Shown: positions 45,726 through 56,057, counted from the first letter of the stretch. The stretch is DNA of 64,000 nt from Candida dubliniensis CD36 (GCF_000026945.1 NC_012861.1:496001-560000), one strand, 5' to 3'. The notes: generated from the letters alone by a model not told the origin. Numbers and translations are program-made.

Positions 45726-47399
45726 TTATGCAGCTATTTCCTTTTGCAAGTTAAGACCGACAACACTGCTCTCCTTGCAGTTCCCATTGACAAGCTCGAC
45801 GATTCTCTTCAAATCACTGTCATCTCGTGAACTGCAACCTTCCTCTACAACCCAAGGCAAGCTCTCACTAATCTTCCTTTTCCAAATCACGTCGCAGGAA
45901 TATCCTGTTACGAGCAACCCTGGCGGTCTCGATCCACAAGCCTCGACGGCCGCTCCAACTTTGCTCAACGTGGTGCGAATGACTCTTTGATCGGGACATG
46001 ATGCTCGCTCGACAATTGCCACAGGCAAGTTTTCGTCCCACCTCTTGTTGTTGACCAACAACGGGATCAACTCAACCACTCTGTGTAGGGCCATCAAGAA
46101 TACCGTAGTCCTGCTCGGCACAAAATCAGGCAAGCTGGGCACGGCTCCCCGTCTGCCTGTACCAGTGCAAATCAAAACTTGGTCAGCAACGTCTCTGTGT
46201 GTCATTGGGATGTTCGACAACACTGGTGCCGCCAATGCAGAGGTAATCCCCGGCACAACCACCGGCGTGAACCCATGTTGCGAGAAAAAATTAAACTCTT
46301 CTCCTCCACGCCCAAATATATACGGGTCTCCTTGTTTCAAACGAACCACCTTTTCGCCTCTTTTCAATGCCTCTAATCCCAATGCCAACAACTCTTCCTG
46401 GGCCTTTTCGGCATTGCCAGGAAACTTTCTGGCAATGAACAATCTTGTGTGGTGTGTAGTGGGGATCACATCCAAAACCTGTTGCGGAACTAGTTTATCT
46501 GCTAGCACCAAATCGGCTGTCTGTATAGCCTGCAATGCTCCCAAAGTGAGTAACGACACAGACCCGGGTCCACTGCCGACCAAGGTCATCTGGCCGGTCT
46601 TCGAACCTTCTTCAAGCTCGTTGGCTCGCTTGTGCAACTTATAGGCGCTGCTGAGATCCTTGATTGAAATAGACCCTAATTGCTTCAATGGGTAATACTC
46701 GACTATTTGTGAGAGCCATCTCGCTCTCTGTAGCTTTAGATCTTCTTGCGTCTTGTTGAACTCTGGTACGAATGTGTTGAACTTGTGGTTGTTGATAGCA
46801 TCGTCTTCGTGCTCTCCATGTTCTGACTCAGATTTATCTTCCAATTGTATCTGTCGTCTTAGTTGTCCCACCTGCTTGCATATCACGTCAATGTCGCGGG
46901 GCAACGAGTTCACTAGTTCTCGCTTTATTCTCAGGGCCAACTTGCATCCTTTCCCGTTGGTGGTCACCCCCAATTGGAAATCACCCGAAGTGTAGGTTGA
47001 CAACATTGTGAATGTGCATAAATCTGGCGAGTCGGTTGTGTTTACCGGTATACGCAACTTGCAACATCTCTGATATATCTCCTGTTTCAAGGGAAGGCGT
47101 GAGTTCAGTAACGACACAAATACTCGATCGACAATGTGATCCACCTCTGGTCGACCTAGAGTAGACAAGTAGTGAAGAATTTTGGTTGAGAAATCTTCAT
47201 CAACCACTACCTCTAGTCTGTTGTTGGTTACATATTGTGTCATATTGGGTGGGAAGCTCTGTGGCTGTGAATCGGTGATGAGAATTGGGTTTGCGCCAGA
47301 CTCAATGATCGAGGTGATTCTGGTATTGGAAACAGCAGAGTATCCAATCAACAAGTGGATCTCTCCGGCTGTTGTGTTGGAGGTAAGCAAATTAGTCAT
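45726..47399 (-). CDS. MET1: Uroporphyrin-III C-methyltransferase (siroheme synthesis)
   Basis: 557 residues from the ATG at 47399. The N-terminal ~215 residues resemble a degenerate Met8/CysG-like NAD-binding domain (HLLIGYSAVS, RIPVNTTDSPDLCTF, LGVTTNGKGCKLALRIKREL). The C-terminal SUMT domain (about 270-510) is clear: VGSGPGSVSLLTLGALQAIQ, ADLVLADKLV, RLKQGDPYIFGRGGEE, VVPGITSALAAPVLSNIPMTHRDVADQ, CTGTGRRG and AIVERASCPDQRV. It methylates uroporphyrinogen III to precorrin-2 with SAM, the first step to siroheme, the cofactor of sulfite reductase. It is required for sulfate assimilation and methionine synthesis. TCACAGC elements lie upstream. Confidence 0.95.
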   Translation of the reverse strand: MTNLLTSNTTAGEIHLLIGYSAVSNTRITSIIESGANPILITDSQPQSFPPNMTQYVTNNRLEVVVDEDFSTKILHYLSTLGRPEVDHIVDRVFVSLLNSRLPLKQEIYQRCCKLRIPVNTTDSPDLCTFTMLSTYTSGDFQLGVTTNGKGCKLALRIKRELVNSLPRDIDVICKQVGQLRRQIQLEDKSESEHGEHEDDAINNHKFNTFVPEFNKTQEDLKLQRARWLSQIVEYYPLKQLGSISIKDLSSAYKLHKRANELEEGSKTGQMTLVGSGPGSVSLLTLGALQAIQTADLVLADKLVPQQVLDVIPTTHHTRLFIARKFPGNAEKAQEELLALGLEALKRGEKVVRLKQGDPYIFGRGGEEFNFFSQHGFTPVVVPGITSALAAPVLSNIPMTHRDVADQVLICTGTGRRGAVPSLPDFVPSRTTVFLMALHRVVELIPLLVNNKRWDENLPVAIVERASCPDQRVIRTTLSKVGAAVEACGSRPPGLLVTGYSCDVIWKRKISESLPWVVEEGCSSRDDSDLKRIVELVNGNCKESSVVGLNLQKEIAA

Positions 47400-48159
47400 A
47401 CACAAGAACGGTTGTGGTACCTAATAAAAAAACAAAACAACACAATTTGGGTGCAAAGTCTGTTATTTATAAAGAAAGAAAAAAGTGCATCACAGCATCG
47501 CTCTGGATCAAAGATGGGGAGTGGGGTTTGAAAAAAATATATTTCGGATTATGCTGTGAGGTAAAAAAATCACAGCGATTACAATTGTATGTGTGAAATT
47601 GCGTAATCAGTAATTGGATGGTGACTGCATATAAAAGCTTGGTGTGGAATACTTGTGTCAAACAAAATATACATGGAAGGGTTGCAGGTTGTTTGATCAT
47701 AGATGCTAAATCTGTCGACTGTAGTTTATTGTCTAGGTCAGATCTGTTGTTAGTCATCGAGTATTGAAAGAAATTGATTGGTACATGATGTCAGGTATGG
47801 TACTGATCACCACCCCAGTAGGCAAGGCTCTAAGAAACCATAGTATAAATATACTAGAATTCTTTCCAGGTATTTTCGTATCTGTGGTGTATCTACAGAA
47901 TCGACCCCCTAACCTGTCTTGCTTGGTTTGCTGTAGAATTATTCTGCTCTTTGGCTTTTGATGTGAGTTGTTATTGTTTGAATTTGTGAAGAAGAGACAC
48001 GAAAATATCTCGTACTTTGTTGTTGTTGTTGTAGATCATCTGATGTTGTTAGCAAAGCAAAAAAAAAAAAAAAAACTGAAACATGCCATATAATGAGTGT
48101 ATGGCAAGTTTAGCTTTTTTCTTAATATTTTCATTTCTACCGATTCAGATTAAGCAGTT
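47400..48159. promoter_or_regulatory. Divergent promoter region of MET1 and ETT1
   Basis: 760 bases. TCACAGC occurs at 47490-47496 and 47570-47576, and its inverse GCTGTGA at 47553-47559; the last two form an inverted repeat with a ten-base spacer. They lie about 90-180 bases upstream of MET1 and share the CTGTG core of Met31/Met32 sites. An A-run lies near 48058-48075 on the ETT1 side. Confidence 0.55.
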
Positions 48160-49422
48160 ATGGCCAAGAGAACATTAGGGTTAGCAAAAGCTGCTAAAGC
48201 CAAAAAACAAAAGAAAGAACAAGTTCATCAAGAAAGCTCAGACGAGGAATCATCTTCAGAAAACCAATTGACTATTGAGTTACCAGAAGAAATCGATGCA
48301 AATGATGAAATTTCCCAATTAAAGGGGTTACACAAGACCTACTTGGAATCAGAAAGAGACAATGAGCTACTTGTGAACGGTTTAATTCATGAATGTGACA
48401 GATTATTACGTGAAAACGATACAGAGAATAAGCTGCCTCTTCCACCTGTTTTTCATGCTATTTACGCAACTGCTTTAGCTGAACTAAGTAAATTCCATAC
48501 TGAAGAATTGGATAAAGTCAAGGAATATTTTACAGCAGCTTTGGAAAGAGTTGAATTGGGTTTGCAACAAAACCCCAATGACATTACCTTGTTAGTTACC
48601 AAAACCAAAATATTACTTGATCAAATCCTGTTGCAATACATTGCCCCATTAACTTTAGAATCTGACACAAAAGAATTGGATAGGGAAATCGACGAATTGT
48701 TAGATGCCACTTTAAGTGTTTACGAATCTGTGGAAGCTAGAGCCAAGGAATTGAACGACTATTCCATTTTTGATGATTTTGAGACTTTGGACATTTTAGA
48801 AGCATTGGATGATATACTAGACATTGTCGATAATTTTGGTAGAAAAAATCAAGGTGATGATGACTCCGATGAGAATGACGACGACGATGAAGACGAAGAA
48901 GAGGAATCGGTTGAGTTGTCAGAAAACCACCCGTTGTACAAAATTAAGAATAGTGACAAATATGATCAATGGTGGAGAGACCATACTCACTTGTACTTGG
49001 ATAATTTGGAAAAATTAGAGAATGGATCATCAGAATTGAAGAGAGAAGTTTGTCAAAGATTGGGACAATCTTATTTACAAGAGTCTGAAGTGCCATACCT
49101 GGTGTTTACTACATTGAAATATGATGATGAGTATGATGGAATTGAAGAATTGGAAGGGTTGACAGAAAAGCAAGCGCAGGAGATTTCACAAGAGTTGATT
49201 ACCAAAGCATTAGATTACTTGAAACGAGCCAAAGATGAGGAGGACCCAGAAACATGGGTTGGTATTGCTGAAGCTATGATTTCATTAGGAAACTTGTATG
49301 AAGTTGATAGTAAACAACAAGATGATTTGTATGTGGAAGCAGAGAAAATCTTAAAGAAGGCAAATAATGTCACAAATGGAAAATTTAAAGAAGAATTGGA
49401 CAATCTTTTATATAAAGAATAG
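48160..49422 (+). CDS. ETT1: Enhancer of translation termination 1 (Nro1-like)
   Basis: 420 residues (yeast Ett1 is 412). The basic N terminus ([19 protein letters not shown]) looks like a nuclear signal. The all-helical TPR-like repeat body of the Ett1/Nro1 family follows ([46 protein letters not shown]). An acidic loop near residue 230-250 ([17 protein letters not shown]) and a C-terminal helical section ([29 protein letters not shown]) complete it. In S. cerevisiae Ett1 pairs with the oxygenase Tpa1 in translation termination; S. pombe Nro1 regulates Ofd1. The neighbour TMC1 is also its neighbour in S. cerevisiae. Confidence 0.92.
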   Translation: MAKRTLGLAKAAKAKKQKKEQVHQESSDEESSSENQLTIELPEEIDANDEISQLKGLHKTYLESERDNELLVNGLIHECDRLLRENDTENKLPLPPVFHAIYATALAELSKFHTEELDKVKEYFTAALERVELGLQQNPNDITLLVTKTKILLDQILLQYIAPLTLESDTKELDREIDELLDATLSVYESVEARAKELNDYSIFDDFETLDILEALDDILDIVDNFGRKNQGDDDSDENDDDDEDEEEESVELSENHPLYKIKNSDKYDQWWRDHTHLYLDNLEKLENGSSELKREVCQRLGQSYLQESEVPYLVFTTLKYDDEYDGIEELEGLTEKQAQEISQELITKALDYLKRAKDEEDPETWVGIAEAMISLGNLYEVDSKQQDDLYVEAEKILKKANNVTNGKFKEELDNLLYKE

Positions 49423-49777
49423 TTATTTGCTACTGAATCGAAATACAATTTAAATATATGCGTTAATTAATCTTATCTCTATAAAAGATGTGTAAGACAA
49501 ACAAATAAACTAGAAAAATCAATGACTAGAACGTGATGACGAGATAGAAACAACCAAAAAATTAAAAGAAAACCAATCCATTAACGTAAACATAAACAAA
49601 TCAAAGCAGATATGACTAGGAAACTGAGCTCTTGATAGCAAAGCATATATCGAGAAACGATGGGTGAGAATAGAGTCTAATAAACAGCAGAAACACTAAG
49701 AAGGCTATTTTCATTATTGAGGTTCTCTATTGAACTCATATCGACAGCCAACGTCATGAAACATACAACCCCGCTGG
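49423..49777. other. Intergenic between convergent ETT1 and TMC1
   Basis: 355 AT-rich bases between two stop codons. No gene or structure was recognised. Confidence 0.6.
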
Positions 49778-50332
49778 TTATACTCTATTGACAATGGTAC
49801 GCTCGCTTTGTAATTTCATGGCATTCTTTTCATGAGCATTGTCTTTGCAGTATTGTAATCCCGTGCACATATGGTCTTCCAATAATCTGTGCTTAGCACA
49901 AAATTTGCCCTGGCAATGGGTACAAGTTCCTACCATTCTTAATGGTACAGAATTACAGTTGTGGAAAGCACACCTACTTTTTTTCTTGGTCTTTTTGATG
50001 GTGGTAGCAGTGGTGGTGGTGGTGGTCGAGTTGTTGGATGTTGCAGAAGACTCTATGGACTGTTGTGGAGTTATTGGTGGTGTATCCACATTATCCGACA
50101 TCACAATAACTGTGTAAGAGCTATCTTCAGCGGATTGCATCCCAAAGGATTGCAACTCAGCATAGTATGGCTGTAATTTCGAGCCGTTATAAATCACTTT
50201 AAAATCAGGTGGCAATGTTATATCTGCTGGTAAGCCAACTTTGATAGACTGTTTCAAATCATCAACTGTCGCATTGTCTGGGATAGTCACGGAAAAGGAT
50301 GATTCGGTAGATAATCTGATAGTAACTTTCAT
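49778..50332 (-). CDS. TMC1: Ubiquitin-like plus AN1 zinc-finger protein, Tmc1-like
   Basis: 184 residues. An N-terminal ubiquitin-like fold (about 1-75: MKVTIRLSTESSFSV, DDLKQSIKVGLPADI, DFKVIYNGSKLQPYY) is followed by a Ser/Thr-rich linker with a (Thr)n stretch and KKTKKK. An AN1 finger follows (about 120-160: CAFHNCNSVPLRMVGTCTHCQGKFCAKHRLLEDHMC) with all Cys/His ligands visible. Yeast Tmc1 (YOR052C) is a stress-response protein linked to arsenite tolerance and the proteasome, under Rpn4 control. Yeast Tmc1 lacks an obvious long ubiquitin-like part, so the fused layout here may be ancestral (compare ZFAND4-type proteins). A perfect Rpn4 box lies upstream. Confidence 0.85.
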   Translation of the reverse strand: MKVTIRLSTESSFSVTIPDNATVDDLKQSIKVGLPADITLPPDFKVIYNGSKLQPYYAELQSFGMQSAEDSSYTVIVMSDNVDTPPITPQQSIESSATSNNSTTTTTTATTIKKTKKKSRCAFHNCNSVPLRMVGTCTHCQGKFCAKHRLLEDHMCTGLQYCKDNAHEKNAMKLQSERTIVNRV

Positions 50333-51220
50333 AATTCAATAGTTATGTATTCTGGCAAAGGTGAGGTGGGTTGATAGTAAATAAAACTAAAAACAAAAAA
50401 AAAACAGGTAAAGGATATAAAATAAAACAATTTCTATTTAAAAAGGACAAAAAAAAAAAAAAAAAAAGAAAAGAAAATGTGGTTTTGGGATAAGTATTGT
50501 CGAGTTTATAAATGGCAAATTGATGAAATGAAGTGAACCGAGAAAAAATGACAAGATTTTGTATGATAAGGACAAACACACCACACAACAACAACAACAA
50601 CTGTAGGAGCAATTAGTCGCAGTTGGAATTAAGTGAGGCGAGGACTACAAACAGAAACAAAAGAAATTTAAACGTAATAGACTAAATAATGTACTTCGGT
50701 GGCAAAAAAAGACAACGAACCAACCAACATAAAAAAAAAAAAGAAATTTGCACCAGAAGTTTGGCAAAGAAAAACTAGAATTTGCATTTATAAACTGTGA
50801 AAGCTTCATTCTTTTTTTTTTGACATTCTCTGTGGACCATACAAAAGAAATAAACAGCGTTGTAACTGTACTATTCCCTACGTTGCAACCTTCTTTCTAG
50901 ATGGTCGTCGTTTCTTTTACTTGAACAATAATTTTGTAACAGAGTAGGAGTACTAGTATTAAAGCTACCCTATCAAGCTAATCACTACATGTCAATCCAG
51001 ATTATCATGTTGTCTATAACATAACTTCGTGATATATATTTCTACCCCACCAACTACCACCAATAAAAAGAGAATAAAAACCAAAAGAATAAAAAACAAT
51101 ATAAAAACAATATCTAGAATCAAACTAAAACCTTGCTGATTCCTCTGCTTGGTTGAAATATCAAATAACCAAGCTCCTCTATAAGCACCCTTTGATTTTC
51201 CACAATATTTTGGGAGGTCT
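50333..51220. promoter_or_regulatory. TMC1 promoter region and flank of small-protein gene
   Basis: 888 bases with many A-runs (near 50451-50467, 50731-50742), a T-run near 50812-50821, and a PACE box at 50698-50706. A second partial TGGCAAAG lies near 50762. No other gene was recognised; a plus-strand frame at 51153-51335 overlaps the small ORF below. Confidence 0.5.
50698..50706 (+). promoter_or_regulatory. Rpn4 PACE box GGTGGCAAA
   Basis: A perfect nine-base proteasome-associated control element, about 366 bases upstream of the TMC1 ATG. Rpn4 binds this sequence in S. cerevisiae, where TMC1 is an Rpn4 target. Orientation is opposite to TMC1, which PACE tolerates. Confidence 0.65.
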
Positions 51221-51484
51221 TTACTTGCCCAATAAGTATTTTTTGCCTTCGTTAGCTAGCTTTCTTTCATGGTTCAAAATCTCGTCGTTATTATTAAATG
51301 ATATACTAGGTTTAGCACTAGGATCAATCTTGTAAAGTGGCTCTATTGCTTGATGTTCAGTGGATGTAGATGTAGATGGGGAAGCACTTGTTTGACCAAG
51401 TATATTGCTGACTGCCTTCAATTCCGTATCAGCTGGAACTGGGGTACATAAACATAATACAAATAAGTAAAAGATTGCAAGCAT
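51221..51484 (-). CDS. Candidate small secreted protein
   Basis: 87 residues from an ATG. The first ~19 residues (MLAIFYLFVLCLCTPVPA) form a classical signal peptide with a small-residue cleavage context. The rest (about 68 residues) is hydrophilic, Ser/Thr-rich in the first half (SASPSTSTSTEHQ), then has IEPLYKIDPSAKPSISFNNNDEILNHERKLANEGKKYLLGK-like charged sequence (quoted in part: ISFNNNDEILNHERK). It has no Cys after the signal, no membrane segment and no GPI signal. I know no homologue. It could be a secreted peptide or a chance frame; the clean signal peptide and internal uniformity favour the former. Confidence 0.5.
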   Translation of the reverse strand: MLAIFYLFVLCLCTPVPADTELKAVSNILGQTSASPSTSTSTEHQAIEPLYKIDPSAKPSISFNNNDEILNHERKLANEGKKYLLGK

Positions 51485-52579
51485 TATATTCCAACTGAAC
51501 TTTAATAGAATAATATGTAAAGGAAAGTATAAGTTAAATTGTCAAATGTCTAATATTGGTTTCTACAGGAAGATAGCGCAGATATTCATGGGACGAAGAG
51601 TAGGATCTTCATCAACATTTATATATTTGTAAACCCTTTTCCATTAAACCAATTTCAGCATATAACTGAAATTTCAAGAAAACATGGCTTGTAGCAAATT
51701 CAAAACACCAACATTTTTACTATTTTTTTTTAACCTAGTTTGTTTATATTCCTCTTATCAGGAGTTGTTTTAACCCCTTTGAATTAGTTCCAACATTCCC
51801 ATTCTCTCTTTTTTTTTTTTTCCACCATTGTTGAGTTTTAAATATGTATTGGTATTGTATTGTATCGATACGCGTTCTCTCGCCAAAAAAAAAAAGGAAC
51901 ACAGCCAACAATTGTTAGTAACAAAAGCCTCAGCATTTCTTTTTTGTGTGTCATTCTTGGTTACTCCTTTCATAAATCTAGAAGTAGAGCCACGAGCCTG
52001 CGAAATTCTTTATCAAAGCCTAGTTAAAGCAAGCCCTATTAAATAATGTGAATGATTAGCTATTAATTTTGGTGTTCCAGTTTTGACAGCTCTGGTTGAT
52101 CAACAGTATTCCAAATAGTTGCTGTTGCAAGTAAGTCCGACGTCAATATTTCAAGTGTTGTTTGGTCATAAATTACTCATTTCTAATGTGCATGAGGGTA
52201 GCCAGCACAGAATGATGAAGCATAGCCACTAATCAGATAACATCTGTATCTATTAGACGTATGATCTTGTAGTTGAATGTAGTCAAAAGAACGCAATCAT
52301 CTGATCAACTATACTACTTCAAAACACAAAAGAAGAAAATGATCAATAGCAGATTGCCAACATCACTACAATCTGATATCATGCCAGAAGATGCTGGAAT
52401 GGTTAGAAAAATTCAATAGATAATGATAACTTGGTTTAAACTGGCTGGCTGGACTACCCATCTATTGCATCGTAATTTAGAGGTAATGAGCAAGAAAGAG
52501 AGGTTTAAAAACCTGATATATTTAGTTTTGCAACTCTTGCAAATTCTATTTGAAATACTATTTCAAGTAAGAATACAAT
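51485..52579. other. Intergenic: upstream of small secreted ORF, 3' flank of two-TM gene
   Basis: 1.1 kb. T- and A-runs lie near 51811-51822 and 51884-51895. Frames of up to 72 codons near 51770-52046 overlap those runs on both strands and have no features. No RNA gene was recognised. Confidence 0.5.
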
Positions 52580-52927
52580 TTACCCTTGAATACCTTTAGA
52601 ATGACGAAATAATTTTATCCCACTCCATGATACAATGGCCCACCACCAACATACTACATAGATACACCATAATTTTATTATATAGGAATCAATAGTTTCA
52701 AAAAAACTTGTTAATTTGTCATGTAATACTATTGATGATGATGATGACAATTGTAATGGTTGAATTATAAATCTCCAAATTTCGAAAATTGAATTTACTG
52801 AAATGATGAACAATATCCATGTAGATATTAGTATCAAATATCCGTAGATAGCCAAATTCTCATGATTGATGGGATCTAATTCTATTGAATCTGGCGATTC
52901 TATTAATGGTAATGGCTGTGAATGCAT
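52580..52927 (-). CDS. Small two-TM membrane protein, family not recognised
   Basis: 115 residues from an ATG. A hydrophilic, acidic N terminus (about 1-22) is followed by a first membrane segment (about 27-48, IYGYLILISTWILFIISVNSI). A polar loop with a Ser run (LQLSSSSSIVLHDKLTSFFETIDS) separates it from a second segment (about 83-103, IIKLWCIYVVCWWWAIVSW). The short basic tail is SGIKLFRHSKGIQG. The regular hairpin topology and Trp-rich second helix look like a genuine small ER or endomembrane protein. I cannot name a family with confidence. Confidence 0.65.
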   Translation of the reverse strand: MHSQPLPLIESPDSIELDPINHENLAIYGYLILISTWILFIISVNSIFEIWRFIIQPLQLSSSSSIVLHDKLTSFFETIDSYIIKLWCIYVVCWWWAIVSWSGIKLFRHSKGIQG

Positions 52928-53592
52928 TAAACGTACAAGGATGTGATAGTCTATTTAATTAACGTGTGCCAATGTTACTTGATCTCAATTCAAAACAAAT
53001 GATTTTAGTGTTTTAATTTGTAAAGTTCAATAAATGAGGATACTAATGAATCATTCAGTCATGTGGTGATTGATTTTGAGAAGGTTTACACTTGCAACAA
53101 ACAGTAAAGGGCAAAATACGAATTGAATAGCTTTCTTACAGTTTGATTTGATTTGATTTTTTTTCTTCTACAAAGAGTTCTAAGTGTGGGAAAATCAAAA
53201 AAAAAAAAAAAAATATACGAATAACTATGGAACAGAATAGGCATCTATCTATCTATTACAAATTTCAATAAGAATGTGAACTACATATTTTTCAACTTGG
53301 GATCCATGTGCCAATAATTCAATGACATCAATAGTCGTGGTTAATTTTCATTGATTGGTGGTTGTAAAAAAAAAAAAACTTGTTAAACAATTATTATTTT
53401 TTGATATCTGAAATTGAACTAAATCTTTACAAAAATGATAAATACAAAAATCAAGTTAGGTTTTAGCTAACCTTAATAATCTTGATATAAGTTTAATTAC
53501 ACAATATAATTTATTTAGGTCATATTTAATAGTTTTACTTTGATTGCAATTGATAAATCCAACAGAACACTAGTAATCACTCACATTGGTCT
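52928..53592. other. Intergenic: promoter of two-TM gene and 3' flank of SCT1
   Basis: 665 bases, with A-runs near 53199-53213 and 53367-53378 and a short TTTGA(T)n-type repeat (GATTTGATTTGATTTT near 53143-53160). No gene was recognised. Confidence 0.55.
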
Positions 53593-55758
53593 TCAAAAAC
53601 TATTCTGTCGCTTTGCTCTCATTGCCTTTCTAAGACGCAAGCTTATTTCATTTGAATGGTTCTCGACATCTTCAGCTTCGACTTCCTTTTCGTTGTTTAC
53701 CTCATCAGACAGTTCTGATGTTGATATATCATTAGACTGTTCCAAATCTGCAGCAGAAAATATGGGAATATCGGACAAATTGTTTAGTGTCAAATCCAAA
53801 GAATTCCAACTGTTTTGACGACGTAATGCTTTGTGTGGTGGCGGTGGATTGTATTCATCATAATCTGTCTCCGTTTCCATTTGGTTATAGTTGCGATAAA
53901 ATTCATCGTAATCTTCAAACATTCCCGGACCATAATTATTGCAAAACAAATTGACACGCTGACGCAATTCTTCCCTTGTCTTTTTCAATTCTCTAATTTG
54001 TAATTGGTCCTTCTCATAGCTAATCAATGAAATGAACAATGGCTTCAATGACTTATAATAATCTACTCCAATTTCGCCAACTCTCAACGAAGCATACGTA
54101 GTCAAAACTGCCCAACCATAACAAATACTAAATATAATTATTGTTGATAAGTGAGGAACTAGCTGCAGCTTAACAATTAAATATGTCCCAATAATAGAAT
54201 AAAAGATATACAATGCTGGTGCTAATACCAATGCCACCAAAATTTTCCAGGTACTGAGTACATCTTTAGCTTTAATCTTGACCAGTGAAGAAGCAAGAGC
54301 TTCCTTTGCTTTCCGTGCAGAAATCTTCTTCGACGTTATAAAAACTGGACTAAATAAAATTATACCAGGTAAGCTTAGTCCCATAAATAACGAAAACTTG
54401 AAAAACCTGCTGACAAACATTTGAAATGTTTTCAATTTATCAAACTTATCCAATGATTCTACCTGATGATCATGCAAATTCAATCTCATCAATTTTCGAT
54501 TATAATGATAAACAGCATCCCTCAATTTTTTGACATCAGGCTCATCCTTGTACTGCTGGTAGCCTTTGATCAATCTTCGATCCATTTCAACAACCATTGG
54601 TAGTGGGATTTGCTCTCTGTTGGTAGAAGTGTATAATCTTCTCGCTGCTTGTAGCACCATCAACGTGTCATAGTCATCACAAGTAAGGGTCACCTGTTTT
54701 AATCCAAAAGTAACAACTTTTAGCAATTTATCCACAGTATTTCTATGGTGCTCCATGTACTCTTTGCCCATGGATTGATCAACTACAATTGGTTTTCCAA
54801 ATTCTATGACAACCCGGGATCTAAATTTATGAGGATGGAAATAGTTTAAACCAACTGGAACAACACTTATAGGCTGTATCTCGTATTTTCCGTTGCCATT
54901 GTTATCGTTGTCTTCGTATTCTTCCATTTGCTGTGCAATGGCACCAAGTGCCATAATGGCTACTCCAGGTTTTAATGGTAACAAATCGGGTCGATCATGA
55001 GAACCGCCTTCAGGAAAAATTCCTAATATGTTACCATCATTCAAATGATTAAACACATTCTCGAATACCACATGGTTGTCAATATGTGGGGCTATTTTAA
55101 AAGATGTACCATCACGTAAGGTTTTATCAATTCTTGATTGGATTTCTGTATTTTTAGAACTAAATGGTTTTGTCAACGTTAAATGGGTATCATCTTCAAT
55201 ACTAGCAATTTGACAATTACCTAATGAATTGGGTAATCCTATTAGCCCCTTTTTCTGACATTGTTTTGTGAATGCCGTGTTTTCACCAATTAGAATACAG
55301 TCGTCACTTGGGTCAACAAAAACTTTCCCCTGTCCTGATTTCAAAAAATCTTGTGCACGCTCAACAGGAATAGATCCGCAAAGTTTGGCAGCTTGACCAA
55401 TAATCATTCGATCATAAGACTTTTTAGCAATCAAAAAGGCAATTCGTCGGTTCAGAATCTCCTTCACTTTTGTCATTACCACTAATCCATCAACAAATTG
55501 ATTATGATGTGGAGCAATGACAAATATAACAGGACCGTTTTGGGGAATATTAAAGTTTCCTGTACTACGAATGTCACGGAAAAATGTATGAACAACACAG
55601 TCAAAAAAGAATAATACTAGATCATATGTTATAGATCGAATGATTAGTTGAAAGTAATGTAGCATTGACTTCTTCTTGCCATGCTTATGGGGATGAGGTT
55701 GGGAAGTTGTTGTTGATGAGAATGAGGATGATAACAGATCTGGTGTTTCACGGGACAT
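53593..55758 (-). CDS. SCT1: Glycerol-3-phosphate/dihydroxyacetone-phosphate acyltransferase
   Basis: 721 residues from the ATG at 55758 (MSRETPDLLSS); the open frame continues upstream only without ATG, through an A-run. The PlsC-type acyltransferase shows block I as the HX4D motif in IAPHHNQFVDG (about residue 80-90), then GSIPVERAQDF and block III FPEGGSHDRPDLLPLKPG. Membrane segments lie around 45-60, 480-500 and 555-615. The C terminus is acidic and Ser-rich. Yeast Sct1 and Gpt2 make lysophosphatidic acid at the ER, the first step of glycerolipid synthesis. The two paralogues cannot be told apart safely here. Confidence 0.9.
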   Translation of the reverse strand: MSRETPDLLSSSFSSTTTSQPHPHKHGKKKSMLHYFQLIIRSITYDLVLFFFDCVVHTFFRDIRSTGNFNIPQNGPVIFVIAPHHNQFVDGLVVMTKVKEILNRRIAFLIAKKSYDRMIIGQAAKLCGSIPVERAQDFLKSGQGKVFVDPSDDCILIGENTAFTKQCQKKGLIGLPNSLGNCQIASIEDDTHLTLTKPFSSKNTEIQSRIDKTLRDGTSFKIAPHIDNHVVFENVFNHLNDGNILGIFPEGGSHDRPDLLPLKPGVAIMALGAIAQQMEEYEDNDNNGNGKYEIQPISVVPVGLNYFHPHKFRSRVVIEFGKPIVVDQSMGKEYMEHHRNTVDKLLKVVTFGLKQVTLTCDDYDTLMVLQAARRLYTSTNREQIPLPMVVEMDRRLIKGYQQYKDEPDVKKLRDAVYHYNRKLMRLNLHDHQVESLDKFDKLKTFQMFVSRFFKFSLFMGLSLPGIILFSPVFITSKKISARKAKEALASSLVKIKAKDVLSTWKILVALVLAPALYIFYSIIGTYLIVKLQLVPHLSTIIIFSICYGWAVLTTYASLRVGEIGVDYYKSLKPLFISLISYEKDQLQIRELKKTREELRQRVNLFCNNYGPGMFEDYDEFYRNYNQMETETDYDEYNPPPPHKALRRQNSWNSLDLTLNNLSDIPIFSAADLEQSNDISTSELSDEVNNEKEVEAEDVENHSNEISLRLRKAMRAKRQNSF

Positions 55759-56057
55759 GGGAACTCGATTCAATTGATTTGTAATGGCTTTTAAATTATC
55801 AGATTTGGATTGCTCTTTCCTTTCCCTTGTACCTGGAAACCAATCGCCTAAGTTTTCCACACTTTTTTTTTTTTTTTTTTTTTTAGTTTTGGATAAAAGA
55901 TTATCTATTACTCTTATATATATCAATTCGGTTAACGCCTTCTAATTTAAATTTTAATGATAAATAGTTTAAAAAAATGAAAATGATAAATAATATCAAC
56001 CCCAACAAAAAAACTTTAAAAGCGGAGTTTAGCTTGCTAGTTACACCCTCTCTATTC

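Noticed and set aside
46045..46644. 199-codon frame antisense to MET1
   Set aside because: A shadow of the well-conserved SUMT domain on the minus strand.
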